In this document: positions 1-4,684 of the stretch, piece after piece | Numbering within the stretch: position 1 is the stretch's first letter | Layout: the number at the start of each line of letters is the position of its first letter | Assembly: GCA_023145535.1 (NCBI GenBank) | Contig: JAGLDQ010000191.1 | Location: 1 to 6,784, forward strand | Length of the DNA: 6,784 nucleotides | Reading direction: 5' to 3' | DNA from: Cocleimonas sp. | GTDB lineage: Bacteria; Pseudomonadota; Gammaproteobacteria; Thiotrichales; Thiotrichaceae | Translations under genes and position numbers: made by a program | The notes under the pieces: generated by a model | Database searches by the model: none | Seen by the model: the letters and a program-made list of their open reading frames with translations, nothing else | What the model was told of the DNA's origin: nothing

Positions 1-773
1 TCAACACCTTGTGTATCAATCAGGCGAAAACGGATCTTCTTTTGATAAAGATAATGTCCAGGCGTGACCTGCCAACGAGCATTTACGGTGTGTTTGTCCA
101 CGGCGGTCATATCAAAGGCAAACGCTTGATCGGCTGGTAACGGGCCGTTGTTATTTGAATTTTTACCAAATGCTGGGATGCCTAGCTGTGCGGCGAGATC
201 CGATGGTTTTGTTGGTGTGGCAGGAGTATCAATCCCTTCAAGAGTCGATAGATCAGCAGCAGGTGCGGAATTATCAAGACCGTCAATGGTTGCTATTTCA
301 CTGGTGGTTGCTGAGTCAGCTATACTACTGATAGCCGTCGTCGCGGGTAAATTAATCGCTAAAGAAACTTTCTGGGGGGGGTAACAAACACCTAAATCAG
401 CACAACCTTGAGATTTGGTGTTTAGGCTCGCTGTATTTTCGCTCCCTGTATTTTCATAAGGAATGCTGACAGAAACGCTATTGCGATAAATAACAACTTT
501 GCCAAAGCTAGGATCGTCTTTTAAATCACCTTCAGGAAAGTCAGGCTTTCCTAATGTAATCGCAGGATTATCGCTTTTAAAGGAGAAACGCTTACGATAC
601 ATATAATAGCCATCAGCAATTTTCCACGTTGCTGTCACCGTGTCAGTACTGGTATCAGTAATCGTTACCTGAAAGGCTTTGTCTGGCTTTAATAGTTCGT
701 TAGGATTAACGGCGTAGCTATTACTGCTAAGTAGCGTAATAAAAAGAGAAATTAATAGTAGTAGTTTTTTCAT
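1..773 (-). CDS. dsbD: Thiol:disulfide interchange protein DsbD, N-terminal part (runs off left edge)
   Basis: DsbD carries electrons from cytoplasmic thioredoxin across the inner membrane to periplasmic DsbC/DsbG and cytochrome c maturation proteins. Only the first 257 codons are visible; the membrane and C-terminal thioredoxin domains would lie beyond position 1. Residues 1-21 are a signal peptide (MKKLLLL..., hydrophobic core, likely cleavage after SYA). Residues about 26-143 form an alpha domain with the YYMYRKRF strand (57-63) and the active-site pair Cys124/Cys130 in GCADLGVCYPP, almost the E. coli motif. A Ser/Thr/Ala/Asp-rich linker (about 144-210) follows. A second alpha domain then begins at about 212 (LPADQAFAFD ... 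YLYQKKIRF), so the protein carries two in tandem. The ATG at 773 is fixed by the signal peptide, although no good ribosome site precedes it. A possible -10 (TATACT) lies at 815-820 on the minus strand. The family call is confident; the full length is unknown. Confidence 0.9.
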   Translation of the reverse strand, partial: MKKLLLLISLFITLLSSNSYAVNPNELLKPDKAFQVTITDTSTDTVTATWKIADGYYMYRKRFSFKSDNPAITLGKPDFPEGDLKDDPSFGKVVIYRNSVSVSIPYENTGSENTASLNTKSQGCADLGVCYPPQKVSLAINLPATTAISSIADSATTSEIATIDGLDNSAPAADLSTLEGIDTPATPTKPSDLAAQLGIPAFGKNSNNNGPLPADQAFAFDMTAVDKHTVNARWQVTPGHYLYQKKIRFRLIDTQGV

Positions 774-926
774 CGTTAGACTGATCTGCTGGCGTTTATT
801 TGTTTAAAAGATTAAGTATAATACTGGAATAGGGCGCAATACATTAAAGTATTGTAAATCTTTACCGCACAATAACCCTACTGTTAGTATTGTGTATAGG
901 TAAAATTACGTATAAAGGTGAGGGAT

Positions 927-950
927 AGATGCAATAGTGAGCATCTTTTT
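927..950 (+). terminator. Weak hairpin with T-tract, plus-strand orientation
   Basis: AGATGC (927-932) pairs with GCATCT (941-946) across an 8-base loop, and the T-run extends to 950. This has the form of a small rho-independent terminator read on the plus strand. No plus-strand gene ends here, so if real it would stop antisense transcription coming out of the dsbD upstream region. The stem is only 6 bp and the call is weak. Confidence 0.3.
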
Positions 951-958
951 ATGGTGAG

Positions 959-983
959 TAGAGACGTTGGAGCAACGTCTCTA
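959..983. repeat. Perfect 10-bp inverted repeat downstream of the FUN14 gene
   Basis: TAGAGACGTT (959-968) and AACGTCTCTA (974-983) are perfect inverted repeats around a 5-base loop GGAGC. The hairpin lies about 45 bases past the stop of the minus-strand FUN14 gene and could mark the end of its transcript. There is no T-tract after it on the minus strand, so it is not a classical intrinsic terminator. It could also be a protein-binding dyad. Confidence 0.5.
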
Positions 984-1028
984 GCGATCTTGTTGTCGTT
1001 GTTTTATCGTCAGTTGATAGTTTCTTTC

Positions 1029-1361
1029 TTACTTGCGTCTAAAGCCTAAAAACAACCCTAATCCAGCCATTGCAGCAGAGGAAAGATTGGCAGTAATAAA
1101 GCCTTTTAATCCACCAAGATGCGGTGAAATCCAAGCGATTAAGTTATCGTAGGTTGTTTCAAAAATAGCCCAGTTAATATCAACCATGCCATTATATTGT
1201 AATAAAAAGAGTAAGATAAAGACAGCGCCGCTCATAAAGAATACGAATTTTAAAAATGTTCTAAACGCGTAGCCAATACTAAAGCCGACAAAAAAACTAA
1301 AGCCCATATAAGCCGCCAGTGCGACCCAATTGCCCGTTTCTATTGCTTGTTGTGGTTCCAT
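1029..1361 (-). CDS. FUN14-family small integral membrane protein
   Basis: A 110-residue membrane protein when started at the ATG at 1361. An in-frame GTG at 1427 would add 22 polar residues, but the ATG is preceded by GGGGA at suitable spacing and gives a compact product. Predicted membrane segments are about residues 12-33 (GFSFFVGFSIGYAF), 36-56 (very hydrophobic) and 87-107, and the protein ends in LGLFLGFRRK. The GFSIGYAF stretch followed by a basic pair, the INW after the second segment, and the glycine-rich last helix ending GFRR are typical of the FUN14 family. The family is named after a yeast protein and includes the mitochondrial mitophagy receptor FUNDC1. The function of bacterial members is not established. 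The gene is divergent from dusA and stands upstream of dsbD on the same strand with a gap of about 255 bases. Confidence 0.75.
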   Translation of the reverse strand: MEPQQAIETGNWVALAAYMGFSFFVGFSIGYAFRTFLKFVFFMSGAVFILLFLLQYNGMVDINWAIFETTYDNLIAWISPHLGGLKGFITANLSSAAMAGLGLFLGFRRK

Positions 1362-1444
1362 TTGTTCCCCATATATTTTAATTGAAAGTTTATTTTTAGG
1401 AAGGGAATCTTCTAAAAAATGACGCACAGTGTAACTTCTTTCGT

Positions 1445-1450
1445 TATAAT
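1445..1450 (+). promoter_or_regulatory. Candidate -10 element for dusA
   Basis: A perfect TATAAT lies 38 bases before the ATG of dusA, in the gap between two divergent genes. No convincing -35 is visible at 16-18 bp; ATGACG at 1419-1424 is 20 bp away. If it is used, transcription would start near 1457, which leaves room for a start at 1477 or 1483 and makes the TTG at 1465 less likely. Confidence 0.4.
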
Positions 1451-1482
1451 TTTCCGCTTTTTCATTGAGTATTGTTGTGGAA

Positions 1483-2463
1483 ATGGATTCCCGAACCCCT
1501 AATCATCGTTTTTGCGTTGCCCCCATGTTGGATTGGACTGATCGCCATGAGCGTTATTTTTTACGTCTAATGTCGCGTTATGCCTATTTATATACTGAAA
1601 TGGTAACAACAGGCGCACTTATTCATGGTGATCGTGATCGCTATTTAAAATTCAATGCGGAAGAGCAGCCTGTCGCCTTGCAGCTAGGCGGTAGCAACCC
1701 TAAAGACTTGGCTGAATGCGCTAAAATGGCGCAAGACTCTGGTTATAACGAAGTTAATCTTAATGTCGGTTGTCCGAGTGAACGCGTACAAAAAGGCGCA
1801 TTTGGCGCTTGTTTAATGGCAGAGCCACACCTTATAGCTGAATGTGTTGATGCAATGCGTTTAGCGGTAAATATTCCCATTACTGTAAAAAATAGAATTG
1901 CGATTGATGAGCAAGATGAAGAGCAAAGCTTACGTCAATTTATTGAGGTTGTATCACAAGCAGGCTGTGATACTTTTATTGTTCATGCGCGTAAAGCTTG
2001 GTTAAAAGGTCTAAGCCCTAAAGAAAATAGAGATGTCCCCCCGCTAAATTATGATCTGGTCTATCAAATTAAGCGTGAATACCCGCAATTAGACATAATA
2101 ATCAATGGCGGGATTAAAACGATTGAAGCTTCGCAAGACCATTTACAACAGGTCGATGGTGTGATGCTAGGGCGTGAGGTTTATCATAATCCTTATTTAA
2201 TGATGCAGGTGGATGCGACGATTTATGATGATGTGGGTGAGATATTTTCACGAAAAAAAATACTACAACAGTATTTTATCTATATTGAGCAGCAGCTAGG
2301 GCAGGGTGCTTATCTTAAACACATGAGCCGTCATTTATTGGGGTTATTTCAAGGGAAACCTGGGGCTAAAGCATGGCGGCGATTTATCAGTGAGAATGCT
2401 TATAAAGAGGGCGCAGGGATTGAGGTGTTGGAGCAAGCAATGGGGCTGGTTGGCGATTGCTAA
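1483..2463 (+). CDS. dusA: tRNA-dihydrouridine(20/20a) synthase DusA
   Basis: FMN-dependent, NADPH-using enzyme that reduces uridine to dihydrouridine at positions 20 and 20a in the tRNA D-loop. It closely matches E. coli DusA along its length. Family signatures follow in order (residues counted from the ATG): the FMN-barrel start APMLDWTDRH (13-22), YTEMVTTGA, the QLGGS strand, NLNVGCPS with the catalytic acid Cys97, the substrate/FMN stretch VHARKAWLKGLSPKENR (167-183), INGGIK, and GVMLGRE (226-232), with a helical tRNA-binding C-terminus (GLFQGKPGAKAWRR). The product is 326 residues, normal for the family. The start is uncertain: TTG 1465 and GTG 1477 are in frame upstream, and none has a strong ribosome site. 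I chose the ATG because conserved sequence begins nine residues after it. VKNRIAID replaces the usual VK(T/C)RIGID. Confidence 0.97.
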   Translation: MDSRTPNHRFCVAPMLDWTDRHERYFLRLMSRYAYLYTEMVTTGALIHGDRDRYLKFNAEEQPVALQLGGSNPKDLAECAKMAQDSGYNEVNLNVGCPSERVQKGAFGACLMAEPHLIAECVDAMRLAVNIPITVKNRIAIDEQDEEQSLRQFIEVVSQAGCDTFIVHARKAWLKGLSPKENRDVPPLNYDLVYQIKREYPQLDIIINGGIKTIEASQDHLQQVDGVMLGREVYHNPYLMMQVDATIYDDVGEIFSRKKILQQYFIYIEQQLGQGAYLKHMSRHLLGLFQGKPGAKAWRRFISENAYKEGAGIEVLEQAMGLVGDC

Positions 2464-2479
2464 GATTACTCTAGCGAGG

Positions 2480-2518
2480 CAAACCGACCTTAGAATACGC
2501 GAACACTTGGTCGGTTTG
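2480..2518. terminator. Hairpin between convergent dusA and rimO
   Basis: CAAACCGACC (2480-2489) and GGTCGGTTTG (2509-2518) are a perfect 10-bp inverted repeat with a 19-base loop. It starts 17 bases after the dusA stop and ends 47 bases before the rimO stop on the other strand. The symmetric placement suggests a bidirectional terminator. A clean T-tract is missing on either side and the loop is long, so it may be a weak terminator or a 3' stabilising structure. Confidence 0.5.
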
Positions 2519-2565
2519 AGAGAATTTAGCGGTTTTGGATAATGTCATCTCGTATCAAGAATGCT

Positions 2566-3882
2566 TTACTCAATCAGCCGCGCCCACAAATCATGCTCAC
2601 TAGCGTGTGTGATTTCTACTTCCGCAAACTGCCCTGATGCTAATCGTTCTCCCTCAATATAGACAACACCATCAATCTCAGGAGCATCAGCATAGCTTCG
2701 CGCAATGGTAAAGTCCTCGCCTGTATCATCCGTCAATACCGTCATGCGTTTGCCTATCTGTGCTGAGAGTTTTTCTGCGCTGATATCCGCTTGTACTTCC
2801 ATAAAACGTTCTACACGATCCTGTTTTTCATCTTCAGGCACATGATTAGCCAATTTATTTGATTGTGCGCCTTCAACAGGCGAGTAAGCAAAGCAGCCAA
2901 CGCGGTTTAATTGTGCTTCACGTAGAAAATCTAGCATTATCTCAAAATCGGCTTCTGTTTCTCCTGGGAAACCTGCAATAAAGGTGCTGCGAATAGCTAT
3001 TTCAGGACAAATATCACGCCATTTTAGAATACGTTCCAGTGCTTTTTCTGCATGCGCTGGGCGGCGCATATTTTTTAATACAGCATGGCTGGCATGTTGA
3101 AAGGGGATGTCTAGATAGGGGAGGATTTTACCCTCTGCCATTAAGGGAATAATGTTATCAACGTGCGGATAAGGGTAAACATAATGTAAGCGCACCCAGA
3201 TACCTAGTTCGCCCAAGGCTTCTGCTAGTTGTTGAATATGGGCTTTGATGGGGCGACCTTGCCAAAAGCCTGTGCGGTATTTGGTGTCAATTCCATAGGC
3301 GCTCGTATCTTGGGATACGACTAATAACTCTTTTACCCCTGCCTTCGCTAGATTTTCGGCTTCTTGCATGACATCACCAATGGGGCGACTGACTAAATCA
3401 CCACGCAATGAAGGAATAATACAAAAGGTACAGCGGTGATTACAGCCTTCCGATATTTTTAAATAGGCGTAATGACGGGGTGTCAGTTTAATTCCTTGTG
3501 GGGGAACTAAGTCTAAAAAAGGGTCATGAGGGGGTTTTATCTGTTTGCGTACAGCCGTCATGACTTCTTCATACGCATGAGGCCCTGAAACAGCTAATAC
3601 ATCAGGGTGTGCTTTTAACACTTTTTCAGAGTCAACACCAAGGCAGCCGGTGACAATGACTTTGCCATTTTCTTGCATTGCTTCGCCAATGGCATCAAGG
3701 GATTCCTCCACAGCAGAATCAATAAAACCGCAAGTATTAATCACAACAACATCCGCATTGTCATAAGTTGCGCTTATTTCATAGCCTTCTGTTTTGAGCT
3801 GGGTAAGAATTCTTTCTGAGTCTACTAATGCTTTGGGGCAACCTAAACTAACGAAGCCTACACGTGGGGAATATTCCTTCAT
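2566..3882 (-). CDS. rimO: Ribosomal protein S12 methylthiotransferase RimO
   Basis: Radical-SAM enzyme that adds a methylthio group to the conserved aspartate (Asp89 in E. coli numbering) of ribosomal protein S12. Its 438 residues match the usual length (E. coli 441). The N-terminal UPF0004/MTTase domain (about 5-120) supplies three cysteines for one 4Fe-4S cluster: Cys15 (SLGCPKA), Cys51 (NTCGFI) and Cys80 (TGCLG). The radical-SAM core (about 133-365) carries Cys147/Cys151/Cys154 in EGCNHRCTFC, then RGDLVSRP, SQDTSAYG, RLHYVYPYP and FIAGFPGET. A TRAM domain (about 370-438) follows, including ARSYADAPEIDGVVY. The subfamily signature (SLGCPK, TPRHYAYLKISEGC) separates it from MiaB. The start at 3882 has AGGA at good spacing. 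It appears to be a single-gene unit, convergent with dusA. CPKA replaces the common CPKN. Confidence 0.98.
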   Translation of the reverse strand: MKEYSPRVGFVSLGCPKALVDSERILTQLKTEGYEISATYDNADVVVINTCGFIDSAVEESLDAIGEAMQENGKVIVTGCLGVDSEKVLKAHPDVLAVSGPHAYEEVMTAVRKQIKPPHDPFLDLVPPQGIKLTPRHYAYLKISEGCNHRCTFCIIPSLRGDLVSRPIGDVMQEAENLAKAGVKELLVVSQDTSAYGIDTKYRTGFWQGRPIKAHIQQLAEALGELGIWVRLHYVYPYPHVDNIIPLMAEGKILPYLDIPFQHASHAVLKNMRRPAHAEKALERILKWRDICPEIAIRSTFIAGFPGETEADFEIMLDFLREAQLNRVGCFAYSPVEGAQSNKLANHVPEDEKQDRVERFMEVQADISAEKLSAQIGKRMTVLTDDTGEDFTIARSYADAPEIDGVVYIEGERLASGQFAEVEITHASEHDLWARLIE

Positions 3883-3927
3883 TTTTTCCTTAAAAATTGC
3901 TTGATATCTATATATGGTATTTGATCT

Positions 3928-3957
3928 AATCTATTTTGCATACGCATTTATTCACAA
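3928..3957 (-). promoter_or_regulatory. Candidate rimO promoter
   Basis: On the minus strand, TTGTGA (3957-3952) and TAGATT (3933-3928) are separated by 18 bp. Each matches the sigma-70 consensus at four of six bases. The -10 lies 45 bases before the rimO ATG. The DnaA box at 3948-3956 overlaps the -35. Other AT-rich hexamers nearby could serve instead. Confidence 0.35.
3948..3956 (+). promoter_or_regulatory. Consensus DnaA box TTATTCACA
   Basis: This nonamer fits the DnaA-box consensus TTATNCACA exactly. It stands alone, about 160 bases left of the main box cluster, and overlaps the putative rimO -35. One such 9-mer can occur by chance in AT-rich DNA. Its closeness to the cluster makes it worth noting. 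Confidence 0.45.
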
Positions 3958-4113
3958 CTTAAAGACGTTTGAGTTATTTTCTAGCAAATATCTTGGCGAA
4001 TGTCGATAGGCTTTCAAATAATACGTATAAGTGATTGATATTTATAAATATAGAGGTTATGTTTAAAAAACATACATTTTGTAGAATGTCATATTATATA
4101 AGGCTTAGCGCGT

Positions 4114-4172
4114 ATAATCACAAGGTTATCCACAAAGTTATCCACAGAAAATGTGGGTAACTTTGTGATTAA
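4114..4172. other. Phased DnaA-box cluster (possible origin or DnaA-binding locus)
   Basis: Two perfect boxes TTATCCACA lie at 4126-4134 and 4138-4146. Degenerate relatives lie at 4114-4122 (ATAATCACA) and, inverted, at 4152-4160 (TTACCCACA read on the minus strand) and 4164-4172 (TTAATCACA). Start positions within each orientation are exactly 12 bp apart, giving three forward boxes facing two inverted ones about a centre near 4149. As a result 4131-4146 and 4152-4167 form a 16-bp stem with one G-T pair and the loop GAAAA. TTATCCACA is the established high-affinity DnaA site in proteobacteria. Whether the cluster is an origin, a titration site or a regulatory site cannot be told from this window. 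None of the usual origin neighbours (dnaA, dnaN, mnmG, parA, rpmH) is present. Confidence 0.75.
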
Positions 4173-4309
4173 CAATTGTCAAGCTAAAGACGATAAAAAA
4201 AGATGATTTTTAGCAATTAATTCTGTTTATTTTTATGTTTTTTTATGCAGGTGTTTTGAGTTATCTGGAAATAATTAAAACTCAGTTATTGAATTTATCT
4301 CTGTTCGGG

Positions 4310-4392
4310 TAGAATATGCGCACCCTGACTGTAATCTAGATCTTGCAGGTGTTTGCATACGTTATAGATCACTGAGTGATCGTTGGTTTTTT
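4310..4392 (+). ncRNA. Possible short transcription unit (promoter-like start, hairpin plus T-run end)
   Basis: A -10-like TAGAAT at 4310-4315 follows a poor -35 (TTATTG or ATTGAA, 16-18 bp upstream). About 55 bases later the perfect dyad GATCAC-TGA-GTGATC (4367-4381) is followed after five bases by six T's (4387-4392). Together these could delimit an RNA of about 70 bases. I see no known RNA family, no tRNA features and no open reading frame. The dyad could equally be a protein-binding operator. Confidence 0.2.
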
Positions 4393-4433
4393 GGGGATAT
4401 AGTTTTTCATAGAGATAATTTCATCGATTCTTG

Positions 4434-4492
4434 TAGGGTGTGCCGTCATACGCCCCTTTAAAGTTCGACACGGTGCATATAGCGTCACCCTA
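4434..4492. repeat. MITE/REP-like inverted repeat
   Basis: TAGGGTG (4434-4440) and CACCCTA (4486-4492) are perfect terminal inverted repeats. Inside them TGCCGT (4441-4446) can pair with ACGGTG (4470-4475) using two wobble pairs. The GTAGGGTG(T/C)G opening, with a GC-rich palindromic body in AT-rich surroundings, resembles short palindromic repeats common in intergenic DNA of filamentous sulfur bacteria and cyanobacteria. That family resemblance is from memory. No transposase and no clear target duplication are visible. Confidence 0.4.
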
Positions 4493-4598
4493 AAATAGAA
4501 ATTTAATATATGAATGCCTATCCCATCAAGTATGCCACTAAAATTATGACTACTAGAATAATCAAGAGATTACACTTTTTAATGCAAGCACTTATAAG

Positions 4599-4616
4599 AT
4601 CTAGGTATTATTAGAT
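4599..4616. promoter_or_regulatory. Candidate operator upstream of phosphoribulokinase
   Basis: ATCTA (4599-4603) and TAGAT (4612-4616) form an interrupted palindrome with an 8-base spacer, ending 26 bases before the -10 of the phosphoribulokinase promoter. Just left of it is the 8-bp palindrome CTTATAAG (4591-4598). LysR-type regulators such as CbbR bind interrupted AT-rich dyads at this kind of position, but this site does not match a CbbR consensus closely. The assignment is inference. Confidence 0.25.
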
Positions 4617-4617
4617 A

Positions 4618-4648
4618 TTGTTTTTCTTTTATAAATCGAATATATAAT
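4618..4648 (+). promoter_or_regulatory. Candidate phosphoribulokinase promoter
   Basis: A perfect -10 TATAAT lies at 4643-4648. The best -35 is TTGTTT at 4618-4623 with a 19-bp spacer, longer than ideal, which suits an activator-dependent promoter. The predicted transcript would start near 4655 with an untranslated leader of about 30 bases. Confidence 0.45.
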
Positions 4649-4673
4649 AGTCACACCCCAATATATGACTTTT

Positions 4674-4679
4674 AAGGAG
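4674..4679 (+). promoter_or_regulatory. Strong ribosome-binding site of phosphoribulokinase
   Basis: AAGGAG six bases before the ATG at 4685 is a near-perfect Shine-Dalgarno sequence. It is the strongest in the window, fits a highly translated gene and fixes the start codon. Confidence 0.85.
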
Positions 4680-4684
4680 TTTTT

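Larger units (their letters stand above)
3883..4684. other. Long AT-rich intergenic region between divergent rimO and phosphoribulokinase
   Basis: These 802 bases contain no convincing gene. From left to right they hold the likely rimO promoter with an overlapping DnaA box (3948-3956), a 7-bp inverted repeat TATGTTT/AAACATA (4058-4074), a phased cluster of DnaA-like boxes (4114-4172), a very AT-rich stretch with T-runs (about 4191-4246), a possible short transcription unit (4310-4392), a MITE-like inverted repeat (4434-4492), and the phosphoribulokinase promoter and candidate operator (4599-4680). Two short direct repeats, TGCAGGTGTTT (4246-4256 and 4344-4354) and TTTGCATACG (3935-3944 and 4352-4361), recur inside it. 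The region is unusually long for a compact bacterial genome. Confidence 0.8.

Noticed and set aside
148..384. Plus-strand open frame of 78 codons
   Set aside because: It is antisense to the well-supported dsbD coding sequence and has no family features.
1362..1427. Upstream GTG extension of the FUN14 gene
   Set aside because: The extra 22 residues are polar and not family-like, and the internal ATG has the better ribosome site.
1465..1482. TTG or GTG start for dusA
   Set aside because: Not excluded, but the TTG has no ribosome site and would leave only about 8 bases of leader after the candidate promoter. The ATG at 1483 fits the family N-terminus.
2566..3882. CPKA instead of CPKN in RimO, and VKNRIAID in DusA, as signs of altered function
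   Set aside because: All cluster cysteines, the radical-SAM motif and the DusA catalytic cysteine are intact, so these look like ordinary lineage variation.
4059..4160. Small plus-strand frame of 33 codons through the DnaA boxes
   Set aside because: The purine-rich stretch is too close to the ATG, and the sequence is dominated by the repeated boxes, which explain its content better than coding.
4510..4614. Small plus-strand frame of 34 codons before phosphoribulokinase
   Set aside because: No ribosome site, unremarkable composition, and it runs through the candidate operator.
3883..4684. CRISPR array, tRNA or riboswitch in the intergenic region
   Set aside because: The repeats are too few and too short for CRISPR, there is no T-loop sequence or cloverleaf for a tRNA, and no riboswitch core that I recognise.
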